The notes: generated from the sequence alone by a model not told the origin. Shown: positions 44,900 through 57,435, counted from the first letter of the stretch. The stretch is 64,000 nucleotides of DNA from Chondrus crispus (GCF_000350225.1 NW_005179343.1:62001-126000); one strand, 5' to 3'. Numbers and translations: made by a program.

Positions 44900-45208
44900 G
44901 TTGACAGCTAAAAAGGGGGGCGCGCGCGTAGGGGAGAGAGAAAAGCGAGATGTTTATTTCAAGAGGGGGGGTCGGTCCGGGTGTCGTTGTTGTTCTCCCC
45001 CATTGCGGTGTGTCGCGGCGCGCCCCTTTCTCTTATAGAGGGGCCGCCATCATCTTCCACCCCACAGGACCGCCGCCCTTCAAAGGGAGATTGTCCACGT
45101 GTACACCTGGCGTACACGCGAACCAACAAAATCACCCTTTTGAAGGCTTTGGTCCTGGGGCCACTCCTAGGTACTGTACCCTGTACAGTACCCCAAATCT
45201 CCTTCACA
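44899..45208 (-). repeat. Inverted internal LTR
   Basis: Inverse of 48179-48488 and nearly identical to it. On its minus-strand 3' side is the primer site and gag; on its 5' side is the purine tract of a 3' LTR. It therefore serves as both a 3' and a 5' LTR, as in tandem elements sharing one LTR. Confidence 0.88.
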
Positions 45209-45541
45209 CGACCCCCTCCCTAGCCCTACGCCCGGGCAGGGGCAACATATATACTGACCGATGGCCGGTCCTTTGCCCCTGGTGCTCGGCTTGAGTCAAG
45301 AAACCGGTGCTCGACCTTGACGATCCAATTGACACAATTTAGTGTCACCATCGACACCCTTCCCCCAATCGCTCCACGTATACACGTGTACAGCTCATCA
45401 TCACTGTAAGCTTCCACTTCTATCATTAACCTACCCACCTTCTCTAGTTTTCACGCAACTAACTTCGGTATTCCTGCGTTTTTCTTGAAGAACCTGACAC
45501 CGCGTCAGGTCCTAGTTGCCTCCGGTTCTAGAGATCGCTGA

Positions 45542-47845
<2,304 letters not shown>

Positions 47846-48161
47846 TCAGCGATCTCTAAAACCGGAGGCAACTAGGACCTGACGCGGTGTCAGGTTCTTC
47901 AAGAAAAACGCAGGAATACCGAAGTTAGTTGTGTGAAAACTAGAGAAGGTGGGTAGGTTAATGATAGAAGTGGAAGCTTACAGTGATGATGAGCTGTACA
48001 CGTGTATACGTGGAGCGATTGGGGGAAGGGTGTCGATGGTGACACTAAATTGTGTCAATTGGATCGTCAAGGTCGAGCACCGGTTTCTTGACTCAAGCCG
48101 AGCACCAGGGGCAAAGGACCGGCCATCGGTCAGTATATATGTTGCCCCTGCCCGGGCGTAG

Positions 48162-48178
48162 GGCTAGGGAGGGGGTCG
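48162..48178 (+). other. Polypurine tract before the 3' LTR
   Basis: GGCTAGGGAGGGGG-type purine run directly before TGTGAAGG. Its inverse copy lies at 45209-45225. Confidence 0.55.
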
Positions 48179-48488
48179 TGTGAAGGAGATTTGGGGTACT
48201 GTACAGGGTACAGTGCCTAGGAGTGGCCCCAGGACCAAAGCCTTCAAAAGGGTGATTTTGTTGGTTCGCGTGTACGCCAGGTGTACACGTGGACAATCTC
48301 CCTTTGAAGGGCGGCGGTCCTGTGGGGTGGAAGATGATGGCGGCCCCTCTATAAGAGAAAGGGGCGCGCCGCGACACACCGCAATGGGGGAGAACAACAA
48401 CGACACCCGGACCGACCCCCCCTCTTGAAATAAACATCTCGCTTTTCTCTCTCCCCTACGCGCGCAGCCCCCCTTTTAGCTGTCAACA
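48179..48488 (+). repeat. 3' LTR of the rearranged element (310 bp)
   Basis: TGTGAAGGAGATTTGG...CTGTCAACA, followed by CAACT. TATAAG at 48350-48355. Nearly identical to 41610-41920, implying a young insertion. Confidence 0.88.
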
Positions 48489-50576
48489 CAACTGCTATAA
48501 AATTTGCTAAAAGAAAAATGGGTACTGTAAGCCAATCTTTTCTTTTGAACACCTTTATGTGCGTCAACGAGTTGGTTTTCGCCAGAATCGACAAGCAAGT
48601 GTTTTTCCTGTAGTACTGGCCTTTTGGTTACAAAAAACACAAGTGAAATCGGGCGTTGCGTTGTCTAGAAAAAATAAATATAACTTTTGTCCTCATATGA
48701 GGACTAACGGTCCGATAGACACTAGTTAATACTATACCACATGTGGTTTCTCGCTTTGTAAAGTGCCCAAGGCTAGTAGGTTTCCCCCTAGCATTCTTCC
48801 ATGTCATATTTGAACACTTCACAATGGCTCATCCGTGGCGAGCCACGACCCTGGTCCATTCTCAAACTCTCCCTTCTCGGAGCAGTCAGTGGTCTTTAGT
48901 TGCGAGTTGATGGTACAGTATTCAATTTTCTAACAAACGTCCAGCTTTTCTTGTACTGCACATCTAATAAGGTCAGAATGAATCATACGGAGGGTGTTCC
49001 CCTTCACGAATGACTAATCGCACTGTGAACTAAATTCAGCACGTAAAAAACATGTTTGAGAGTCGTGTCTGATTTACGCGTGATGCGAATTCGATCTTAT
49101 TGGTTCCTTTTACCATGGAAAGAGTTCTGAAACGCATGTACTGTATACTGTACAAGTGAATTCCCCAATGGAGGGTTGAATTGAGTCGATGAGTGTGAAA
49201 TTGACACGACTGCACCGAAGAGGACAAGCAGGTTCAGCATGTTGTGAATCGATGGAGAAGGCAGATTGGAAGTTATGTCGGGACGGAGAAGGGACGCGGC
49301 GGAGCTCTAAAACAAGCGAATCTGGTGAGCGTCTGCGGTGAGAGGCACACGCTTCCTACAGAAAGTCGGCGAAAGACGACTACTTTGCCGTACAGCTGGC
49401 TATTGCTCTGATGCAGTACTTTTGAAAAAAGTGATATACCGTTGGTATTGTACTACAGTGTAGTACAACGCGGGATCGGAAATGCGTGAGGATGCAGGAT
49501 ATCGGGAAGAGGAGGAGGGAAGTTTTTCGGCAGAATGCTCTCATGTACGAAGCGAGTATGAATGAGGCGTAAGCGTCGCGAAGATCATCATGCAGAGCTG
49601 GCGAAGGCAGGCGAAGGGGCGCAAGGGGACGCGCAAGTGTGAAACGTGTAGGGTAAGTACAGTACAGTACCAAGGGTACCATGGGACTATGAAACCGCAA
49701 CACTGTAAGATATAAGCAAGAGGTAAACTTTACGGCGATGCATGGCGACATCTGTTGTACAGTACTGTAACATTAACGCATGTGGGCACGTGCGGTGAGG
49801 AGGGTACAGTTCCGAGGGTGCTGTACCCATGGCTCCGTAAAGTTTTACGCAGACTCCACTTCTGCACGCACAAGTCGCCGGTCCTCTAAACAAGTGCCGG
49901 GGGCCGTCAAAGAGCGGCACGCCACGCACGCGGTTCGTTCAAGTGTTAGAGTGCTATTTTCTGGATGCACCCAATACAGTGACAATGATCCAATGATCAC
50001 AGGAGCGGGTTCTCCGAACCGGTGGTTGGTCGCACCACTCGCATGGCATGCGCATGGCCCCCATCTTTGTGCTCGCAAGCCATCTTTGTGCTCGCAAGGA
50101 CTCGTGAACATCCCCAGAAGCGCACCCCGGAAGCACCGCCGGCCATGTGGTACACTGCCCAGAAGGCGGCCATCTTCTCGGGATCCTCCTCCCTTCTGTA
50201 AAGGCTCCCCAGCCGCGCGATTGGACGAAACACGCCTAGCACTCACCACTCTTCGTAATTAAGACGTGTTAACATTTCACTAGGCCTTTAAATCCTGATT
50301 ACATTTCTATCTAAACCATACTACGTAGCCTACTGTGTCATACTCCGCGTTTTTGTCTACGGAGCATTTCTTGCCCGCCACATCTACCCTTCGGGTAATA
50401 AAGACGGAGTCGCCCCCCTTCTCACTACCGGCGACTTTCGCTATCACCTGCAACTCCCGTCTCCGACCCCGTCAACGCCTTGCACGACCCCGACTTCCTG
50501 CAATTTCACCCACGCCCATCACCCACGCCCATATCCGTTTCCCCGCCGATCTGCGCTTCCCACCGCCCACCCTATC
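48489..50576. other. Intergenic region, no gene supported
   Basis: Unique sequence right of the retroelement. It contains several GTACAGTAC/TACTGTAC words (about 49137-49155, 49656-49670, 49757-49770). The longest open frame (49780-50262) has no recognisable domain and low-complexity Arg/Ser/Pro composition. The final 200 bases are C-rich and lead into the gene at 50577, so they probably include its promoter. Confidence 0.45.
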
Positions 50577-51569
50577 ATGCCTTCTCCCTTCGCCCTTCTC
50601 CCCGTCGCCCTCCTTTCCGCCCTTGTCCTCCTTTCCTCCGCAGCCCCCCCACCCCCCTACGCCCATCTCGTCCAAACCATACGCGCCGTGGATCCCAAAA
50701 CTCTCCTCGTCCCGCTCAGCAACGACATTACCCGCATCAGCTCCCCCGCCGATGTGCATGGCGCCGTAGCAGACTCGTCCCCCCTCCCGCGCCCAAAAGC
50801 CGAAAACTACACCCTGGACTTTTGTCGCGAGCAAGGCCACTGCAAAGGCGTCCGCCGCTGTATTTGGGTCACTAGCACCAATTTTGGCCCGTGTGAGAAC
50901 TTTGCCGCCCCGGACGACATTTGCTTCTGCTTCCCGACCGACGTCCCGCACCCGCAATTTCTAGGTTGTGAAAGGGAGCCTGTCTGCATGGACGGCGAGT
51001 TCTGCTCCCAGCCGGACGGTGTCAGGGAAAAGCTCTGTATCTCAAACACGTATCTGAGGCATCCGGACAGCTTCCCACCTGTCAACCCTGACGAGTCTGG
51101 GGACGACCCCAGGCCGGCGCCGGCGCCGACGTCGGCCGCAAAGGGTGACGATCAAAACGAGGACGAAGAGGAAGAGGATGAGGGGGAAGAGGATGAGGGG
51201 GAAGAGGATGAGGACGGGGAGGAGGAGGAGGAGGATGGGTGCGTGGATGCCAGGGCGTTGGCACATCTCGGCGCTGGGGAGTTGGTTTACGGCAGCCACG
51301 TCAAGGCCCGCGTGTTGTGCGATGCGACTGGAAGCTGCGCCACTCCAGGGCATGTTGTTGTGTTCAAGGGTGAGACGATGATGATGCGCAGGTATTGTGA
51401 GAAGGTCGGATGTGAAAACGATGTTATTGATGTTAACAGTCCGACGTACAGGAAGGCTTTGAGGGTCGCGTCGAGAACAGGTGGGCTTGAGTACACTACT
51501 TTTTCTGCGAGGTATGAAAGCAGTATCGAAGAGTCGGTCATTAGGTTAGCTGTTCGCGCGGGCCTCTAG
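50577..51569 (+). CDS. Secreted Cys-rich protein A, unknown family
   Basis: 330 aa from ATG 50577. The N-terminus FALLPVALLSALVLLSSA is a clear signal peptide, so export is expected. Residues about 80-165 hold a Cys-rich module (CREQGHCKGVRRC, CFCFP, CEREPVCMDGEFC, LCIS), with roughly paired Cys suggesting disulfides. A Glu/Asp-rich tract from a GA-rich repeat (about 51160-51235) links to a C-terminal module: CVDARALAHL, VLCDATGSCATPGHVV, ETMMMRRYCEKVGC and a terminal AVRAGL. The same two modules, in the same order, occur in 62287-63321. Function unknown; a wall or matrix role is possible. Converges on the BTB gene at 51829. Confidence 0.8.
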   Translation: MPSPFALLPVALLSALVLLSSAAPPPPYAHLVQTIRAVDPKTLLVPLSNDITRISSPADVHGAVADSSPLPRPKAENYTLDFCREQGHCKGVRRCIWVTSTNFGPCENFAAPDDICFCFPTDVPHPQFLGCEREPVCMDGEFCSQPDGVREKLCISNTYLRHPDSFPPVNPDESGDDPRPAPAPTSAAKGDDQNEDEEEEDEGEEDEGEEDEDGEEEEEDGCVDARALAHLGAGELVYGSHVKARVLCDATGSCATPGHVVVFKGETMMMRRYCEKVGCENDVIDVNSPTYRKALRVASRTGGLEYTTFSARYESSIEESVIRLAVRAGL

Positions 51570-51828
51570 ATCGTGGATATTAACAAGGTTGGACATACAC
51601 TATCTGCAACTGCGATTTCTTCTCAGCCTTGCAGTCTTATGTAAAGGTCTGAATAACTTCAGCGCAAAAATCAAGCTTATTGTACTTGCGTCGCTACACT
51701 TAACGAATGGCGCTGGCACCTCTTGAAAGTCCTGTTCAGTGGCACAGGGCATGCTGCGTGCAACGAAACAGATTTTTCGCCAGATATCGTCCAACTGAGA
51801 CAGGACAAGGCACGTTTCCGGACAATAG

Positions 51829-53427
51829 CTATCGTAATCTCACGTGCAGCCAAATTGTAAGCGGGTTACTTGTGCTATAGTTGTGTCTCTCCCTCAGCGC
51901 CTCGAATGAGTCCTTGGGAAGAACGACCGAAATCTTGTTCGACCGCTCCACCTTCTCGCTCCGCTTCCATTCATACAAGTTCGGTTCATACAGACCCTTA
52001 GCCAGTTGCACTTCCTTCCCCCCCCTCGCGCGATAGCACGGGCATGAGCAATCCGAGTCGATGATGGCAACGCGTAAGTCCATGTCCTTATCTTTGAGCG
52101 GGAAAGCGTGCCCAACATCCCACTGCAAATGAAACATGCTTGGTGAACCGCCCGTCACAAGTGCATCTAGATTAAACAGTACGCACGACTCTGTGCTGTA
52201 CAGCCCCTTATCTTCTTCTATATGCACGCGCGCCGATAGTGCACTAAACGCGTTATCCTTACCCGCGTATGAACAAGCGCCAAAAAAGAAGGTCTTGCGC
52301 ACCATGCCAGAAACCATGGACGGGATCTCCCACGAAAACGACATCTCATGCTTGAGATGCGACGCGGACAGTATCGATTTGGCCAGCAGTCGCATCGCGC
52401 GCGGCGAGCACTCACTCACGAGAGAAGGCCGCTCGAAGAGCCTTTCCGCGCTCACAGCGCCCGGGTCCAGTGCAGAAAAGAGGCGAACGAGGACGTCGTC
52501 GCTGGCAAGACGCGGCTCGATATACTGCACGAGAAGGTCGAGCAAGTCGATTGTGAGGTCGCGCTTAGAGAAGGAGCTGACAGAGAGCAGGAAGGAGGGG
52601 AGTATTTGCTGTGATAAGGCTATGTCCCAAATGTGCGGAAATCTGGGGCAAAGGCGGGCGAGAATAGGCGGGATATCGGCTGACTTGGCGCTGGTGCCGG
52701 GGTTCTGCTCGCTGGACGACGCAGCGTCTTCATCATCGCTATCTTCCAACGCAAGGCGGCAACGCCCTCGCTTCGGAAGTGGCTGCGGGCCAAAATCATC
52801 GAAGGCCTTGGCAGCAGCTGTCCAGAAGGTGGTCACGAAGAGGGGCGGGACGTCGGGGAGGGTGGACAAGTCGGCGGCCTGCAGGACATTCTGCGGGTCA
52901 TCCAAAAAGCCCTGCTCCGCTACAAACGTGCAGAGGGCCTCGAAAAGGGGTGTTAGCTGCCATCGATGGGTGGCTCTGGCGAGACGCAACAATCTGTCAA
53001 CGGCGACGTCTTCGAGCGGGAGGGGTGCGGCGTAGAGAAAGCGGCGGATGAGGGCGAAGACGTCCGGCGCATCGAGCGGGGACAGGGTGACAACAGCACT
53101 GTTCTTCTCGCGAAAGTCGCGGGTGGCGAGTGCGGCGAGTGGACCGCCAACGAACAGAAGGCGCGAGTGGTGGACAGGTTGTTCCGGCGCAGAGGGCGTA
53201 AAGCGGAAGTGCAAGAGCGGGTCGGCCGTGTCGATGGCGCGGTAGTGCGAACAGAAGAGGTCGAGGTAGGCGCGCGAGGGGCGCAGAGTGAGTGTGTCGG
53301 CCTCCCAGGGAGGGAGGGAGGGGCACGACATTTGTCTGAAGCGGAGAGGTGGTGGAGGGGAGGAGGGGGGCTTGTGGGACTCGTGAGGTGGAGGGTGATG
53401 GGCGGAGATTTTAGAATTTGACATCAT
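51829..53427 (-). CDS. BTB/POZ-domain protein A
   Basis: 532 aa from the first ATG (53425-53427); more upstream codons are open but lack ATG. After a His/Pro-rich start, residues about 50-135 form a divergent BTB fold: LLHFRFTPSAP, HHSRLLFVGGPLAALATRDFREK, VFALIRRFLYAAPLPLEDV, then ATHRWQLTPLFEALCTFV. BTB proteins often dimerise and act as adaptors for Cul3 ubiquitin ligases. A BACK-like helical part follows, with a conserved CPRFPHIWDIALSQQILPS, then a beta-rich C-terminus of unknown type. A Ser/Asp/Glu stretch (DSDDEDAASSSEQ) near residue 235 is probably disordered. Paralog of 55797-57269. An open antisense frame (52136-53035) is a composition shadow. Confidence 0.8.
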   Translation of the reverse strand: MMSNSKISAHHPPPHESHKPPSSPPPPLRFRQMSCPSLPPWEADTLTLRPSRAYLDLFCSHYRAIDTADPLLHFRFTPSAPEQPVHHSRLLFVGGPLAALATRDFREKNSAVVTLSPLDAPDVFALIRRFLYAAPLPLEDVAVDRLLRLARATHRWQLTPLFEALCTFVAEQGFLDDPQNVLQAADLSTLPDVPPLFVTTFWTAAAKAFDDFGPQPLPKRGRCRLALEDSDDEDAASSSEQNPGTSAKSADIPPILARLCPRFPHIWDIALSQQILPSFLLSVSSFSKRDLTIDLLDLLVQYIEPRLASDDVLVRLFSALDPGAVSAERLFERPSLVSECSPRAMRLLAKSILSASHLKHEMSFSWEIPSMVSGMVRKTFFFGACSYAGKDNAFSALSARVHIEEDKGLYSTESCVLFNLDALVTGGSPSMFHLQWDVGHAFPLKDKDMDLRVAIIDSDCSCPCYRARGGKEVQLAKGLYEPNLYEWKRSEKVERSNKISVVLPKDSFEALRERHNYSTSNPLTIWLHVRLR

Positions 53428-53544
53428 CTGTGTTTCCAATTATTCATGCCGCGACCATCTTGCTTGCCATCTCGACACAACCGCCGCTGCTGGCGTGCAG
53501 CTTGTGCCGTACCCGTACCTTCTCTCTTTTTCTTTCTCTCTTTT

Positions 53545-53548
<4 letters not shown>

Positions 53549-53597
<49 letters not shown>
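53549..53597 (+). repeat. (TC)n microsatellite
   Basis: About 24 uninterrupted TC units abutting the stop codon of the oxidoreductase gene, so in its 3' UTR as AG repeats. More loosely TC-rich from 53519. Confidence 0.95.
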
Positions 53598-53598
<1 letters not shown>

Positions 53599-54672
53599 GA
53601 GCTTTGCTTGGACACCGGTGCCTCCCTCGGCGACACGAATCACGACCTTGCCGATGTTCTTCCCCTCGAACAGTCTCTTCATCCCCTCCGGAGCGTTCTC
53701 CAGCCCATTTACCACATCCTCCCTGAAATCAACCTTGCCCTCCCTGATCCACCTCGACAGATCTGCCTTAGCTCTGTCAAACTCCTTTTCAAACTCGCGC
53801 AGCAAAAAGCCCCTCATCGTCGCCCCATACGAGATCAAGTTGACGTAATTATACGGCCCGGGCTGAAGCTCCTTCTTATTATACCCGCTGATGGCGCCGC
53901 ACACGACGATCCTCGCCCCCTGCGCGATCCTGCGCAGCGCGGCCTCAAGCGTCTTCCCGCCGACGTTATCGAAGTACACGTCGATGCGGCTCTTCCCGAG
54001 CACGCGCTTCAGCCCGGCGTCCACGCCCTCCTCGCTCTTATAGTCTACGGCAGCGACGCCCAACACGTCCTCCAAATAGCGGCACTTGACGGTCCCCCCA
54101 GCGATGCCGACCACGCGACATCCGTACACGTTCTTCGCGATCTGGCACACGACGCTCCCCGTGGCACCCGCGGCCGCGGACACGACGACCGTCTCGCCGC
54201 GCTTGAGGGCGCCGACCTGGAGCAGGCCGAAGTAGGCCGTGAGGCCGGTGATGCCGAGCACGCCGAGCATGACGGAGGGCGGCAGGCCCCTGGGGACTGC
54301 GACGCGCTTGAGCTTGTCCTCCTCGAGGGCGGCGTACTCGCCCCAGCCCAGCATGCCCTCGACGAGGTCGCCGACGCGCAGGGCCGGGCCGGGGCGCACG
54401 ACCTCGCCCACGCCGAAGGCGCGCATACGCGCGCCCTCCGGGACCGGCGGCATGTACGAGCGGGCCGGGCTGAGCCACACGCGCATGGCCGGGTCGCACG
54501 ACAAGTAGAGCGTCTTGACCAGGGCCTGGGTCGGGGTCTGGGCCGGCAGCGCGACGCGGCGCGAGGCGAAGGTCGAAGGCTCCAGCGCGGCGTCCGGGCG
54601 GTGCGCCAGGTACAGCTCGAGGATGGTCGGCGGGAGCGGCGGAGGCGGCGGGGATGTCCGCCAGAAGCGCAT
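53596..54672 (-). CDS. NADP-dependent medium-chain oxidoreductase (alkenal/prostaglandin reductase type)
   Basis: 358 aa from ATG 54670-54672, close to the usual length of about 340-350. Probably reduces alpha,beta-unsaturated carbonyls with NADPH in the cytosol, detoxifying lipid-peroxidation products. Motifs: TLYLSCDPAMRVWL (family signature) near residue 50, a Gly-rich nucleotide loop SAAAGATGSVVCQIAK near 165, DVYFDNVGGKTLEAAL near 240 and CGAISGYN near 270. No zinc-ligand Cys set, as expected for this zinc-free subfamily. The stop sits at the edge of a TC microsatellite. The gene lies between the two BTB paralogs. Long open antisense frames over it reflect high GC. Confidence 0.9.
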
Positions 54673-54988
54673 GGTGGTGGTCGGGAGCGTTGCGCTGGAG
54701 GGTGGGAGGGAAGGAGGGCCGCCCGGTTGAAGTCGCAAGTTGCAAGGTATGTCTAGGGTAGTGCGAGCTGGACATCGGCAAGGGATTGATCGGATGTGAC
54801 GGAGGATTGCATATTGATCTCAGTTGAGATACAACAAGTGCACGTGTCCACGTGTGAAGACACAAGCGCCCAGATAATTATCCATGTTCACGTGTCGCAA
54901 CCTTATTGGAGCCCGTGCCCAAAACTCATCCTCGCCTTCATAGCTGTTGGATTTCGCTACTACATATACTGTGCACAGTGTGCACAGT

Positions 54989-55025
54989 GTGGTAAAAGGG
55001 AGTGCCCGGCACTCCCTTTTACCAC
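54989..55025. repeat. Perfect 37-bp hairpin
   Basis: GTGGTAAAAGGGAGTGCC, one centre base, and its exact inverse: an 18-bp stem. Preceded by ACTGTGCACAGTGTGCACAGT, itself rich in short palindromes. It lies between divergent genes (54672 minus, 55797 plus). Confidence 0.85.
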
Positions 55026-55161
55026 AATAGCCTTGAAAGCCCAACACCCAACCGAGAGTGTCGGGACTAAAGTGCTCGAGACCCCTCGCTGGCGATCTTT
55101 CTGCTACGAAGCTCCCCCGAAGCTAGACTGGCCCTCGGCCACCCCGAATGGCCCCGTCCTC

Positions 55162-55251
55162 GCCGCGGAGGGCAAAATCGCCGCGGAGGGCAAAATCGCC
55201 GCGGAGGGCAAAATCGCCGCGCAGGGCAAAATCGCCGCGCAGGGCAAAATT
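55162..55251 (+). repeat. Five tandem copies of an 18-bp unit
   Basis: Unit GCCGCGGAGGGCAAAATC. The last two units have GCAG for GGAG, and the final base differs. The 18-bp period keeps any frame open, so the open frames across it are not good evidence for a gene. Confidence 0.9.
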
Positions 55252-55631
55252 GAAAGAAAGACATGAAAGAAAAACAAACATACAAAGACAAACATGAAAG
55301 AAAGTTACGAAATGCTGTCAGCTCTCCGGGGTACTCCACAGCCTTGTGCTTTGATTCGCAAAAGATCAACGACGTCTCCCAACACTTTTTTTATTGCTCT
55401 TCTCTTGCTGGGCGTGCGTGACCTTGGAAGGTTGAAGATGAAGAGTTTGAAGACCAGAGAGGACCCCTGGCAATACTATGGAATCCTCCTCGGGTCAGGA
55501 GCAGGTTGACATTGCTGGCATACTGTACCTTGTTTGTAGTGTGCGGGGCTGAAAAGTGAGTGTCACACGTGTAATCACACACGTGTCAAGTTTTTGTTTC
55601 TGGTACAGTGCCAGACGGTCCGGGGCTCTGT

Positions 55632-55755
55632 GTATACCTTTTGAAGGTACCCTTCAAGGGTACTGTACGGTACACCCATCGGCTTGTATACCTTGAAGGG
55701 TACAGCACACCCATCGGCTTGTATACCTTGAAGGGTACAGCACACCCATCGGCTT
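55632..55755 (+). repeat. 35-bp tandem repeats upstream of BTB gene B
   Basis: Two exact 35-bp units (55686-55720, 55721-55755; GTATACCTTGAAGGGTACAG start, CACCCATCGGCTT end) follow a longer, variant unit (55632-55685) that includes GGGTACTGTACGGTAC. They lie 40-165 bases before the ATG at 55797, in the likely promoter or 5' UTR. Confidence 0.85.
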
Positions 55756-55796
55756 TGGAGAAAAAAGTCTCCTCCGCAGCCTTGCAGTCGGACACC

Positions 55797-57269
55797 ATGT
55801 CACCAGTCCCCCCCCCTGACGCGCACGAAAGGATCATTGACTCATTCTCCAACTCTTGGATTCTGAAGGGCACCACCCTAACCCCCACCGCCAGTTGTCT
55901 CCAGTCCCTATGCAGTTTCTGCGAGTCACGAAACGAACCTGACACCCTCATAACTTTCCGCTTACCCGCCCCGGCACCCCCGCTCTTCATCCACAAGTCG
56001 CGCTTGCTTCACGCGGGCGGCCCGTTGGCCGTCCTCGTCTCGGCAAACTTCCGCGAGAGTGCCGAGCGCCTCGTCGAACTGTCAGATGAGGATGACCCGG
56101 ACTCCTTTGCTGCTATTCGAGCCTTTCTGTATGCCTGCCCGGTAGAGCTTGATGACCGAAAACATGGCGCTGTCTTTCGCATAGCCGCAGCGGCTCATAG
56201 ATGGCAGCTGCACGACTTGCTTCAAGGCATCTGCGCGTATGTCGTTGCCTTTAACCTTCTAGATGACGAGGAAGCTCTTCTCTGCGCGGTCCCTGTTGTC
56301 GCCTTACCTGCCGTGGCACCTTCATTTGTCGAGGTCTTCTGGAACCTTGTGGGCGTCTCCTTTTCGCGATTCGCCATGGTCCACACGGAAGCAAGCCACG
56401 CCGACGCCGGCGAGGAGCATTTCAACGTCCGGGAGTGTCCCGGTTTCCCTGGAATCTGGGATCTAGCGCTGTCACAGTCTGCGCTGCCGACGCTGTTGCG
56501 CGCCTTAACGAAAACGAGGAACCAGGACATACAAGCGCAGCTGCTGGACATGTTGATGCGCGATCTGGAACCGCGCATTGACGACGACGACACGACGCTC
56601 AAGCTACTCGAGATGGTACGTCCCATGTCGTTGCGCCAGCGCTACCTACTGGACGGCGCGAGGGACGCGCGTGAAGACTGCTCGCTACGCGCGCACCGGC
56701 TGCTGGCTAGGTCGCTTTTGGAGCCGTCGCATGGCAGGTATGAGATGTCGTTTTCTTGGATGGTGAACGTATGGTCCATCATGCCGCGTTCCGAGTACTA
56801 TCTGTTTGGACCGGCTGGGACGAATAGGAAATCGTTGGAAGCAGATTCGGAGGAATGGAGGAGTCCGCAGAAGTTTTACGCTCATTCGGCCATACACCTG
56901 ATAGTGACGACGGAGGCACGGCCTCCCGTGGACATGACGGTGACGGTGGAGCTGAGGGCTGGCGTGCTGCTTTCGCAGGAGTACAAGTATTTGGAGATTA
57001 TCATGAGGATTTTGGACGACAAAGAGTGTGTCTGCTGGGGCAAGATGGGGCGAAAGCGGGGGGAGGTTTTATATAGATTGGAAGAGACGGTCTGTTTGCC
57101 TGTGCGTGGCGAGAGGAAGGTGAAGTTTCAGAGAAACATTGGGGAGGGCATCTTCAAGAGGTTGCACGAAGCGCACAAAGCGTGGCGCCAGTGTCCCGTC
57201 GAAGTAGAGTTTAGCACGCGGGTGCTGCTGGATGCGTGGCCCGAACCGGGGCCCGGAGGAGTTGAGTGA
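55797..57269 (+). CDS. BTB/POZ-domain protein B
   Basis: 490 aa from ATG 55797 (context GACACCATGT). The frame is open upstream through the 35-bp repeats, but without an ATG. The BTB fold is at residues about 45-140: LITFRLPAPAPP, IHKSRLLHAGGPLAVLVSAN, FAAIRAFLYACPVELDDRK, AAHRWQLHDLLQGICAYV. Then come CPGFPGIWDLALSQSALPTL, a helical BACK-like part, and YEMSFSW before a beta-rich C-terminus. Each of these blocks aligns with BTB protein A (51829-53427), so they are paralogs. A Cul3 adaptor role is possible from the family only; no partner is visible. Confidence 0.8.
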   Translation: MSPVPPPDAHERIIDSFSNSWILKGTTLTPTASCLQSLCSFCESRNEPDTLITFRLPAPAPPLFIHKSRLLHAGGPLAVLVSANFRESAERLVELSDEDDPDSFAAIRAFLYACPVELDDRKHGAVFRIAAAAHRWQLHDLLQGICAYVVAFNLLDDEEALLCAVPVVALPAVAPSFVEVFWNLVGVSFSRFAMVHTEASHADAGEEHFNVRECPGFPGIWDLALSQSALPTLLRALTKTRNQDIQAQLLDMLMRDLEPRIDDDDTTLKLLEMVRPMSLRQRYLLDGARDAREDCSLRAHRLLARSLLEPSHGRYEMSFSWMVNVWSIMPRSEYYLFGPAGTNRKSLEADSEEWRSPQKFYAHSAIHLIVTTEARPPVDMTVTVELRAGVLLSQEYKYLEIIMRILDDKECVCWGKMGRKRGEVLYRLEETVCLPVRGERKVKFQRNIGEGIFKRLHEAHKAWRQCPVEVEFSTRVLLDAWPEPGPGGVE

Positions 57270-57435
57270 AGCGCACGTGTACACGAGTACTCCGATATGC
57301 GATGACGTTTTGTACACGTGTGCGGACTATATATACGCCATACGCAATGCCTTTTCATGACAGGGGCCACGAACAAGTTCGTGGACGTCGTGAGAGGGAT
57401 GGCGACAGAAGTGGGCGAGCCCGAGAGACGCTGTT

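Noticed and set aside
49780..50262. 160-codon open frame, with overlapping frames on the other strand
   Set aside because: No domain, biased composition, and comparable openness on both strands suggest chance in GC-rich DNA.
52136..53035. 299-codon open frame on the plus strand
   Set aside because: Antisense shadow of BTB protein A; Ser/Arg-rich with no domain.
53446..54756. 436-codon open frame on the plus strand
   Set aside because: It is antisense to the clearly recognised oxidoreductase. The protein is a His/Ala/Arg-rich composition shadow of GC-rich coding DNA, and it begins in the TC microsatellite.
55068..55369. Open frames across the 18-bp repeat
   Set aside because: The repeat period is a multiple of three, so every frame without a stop in the unit stays open; no other support.
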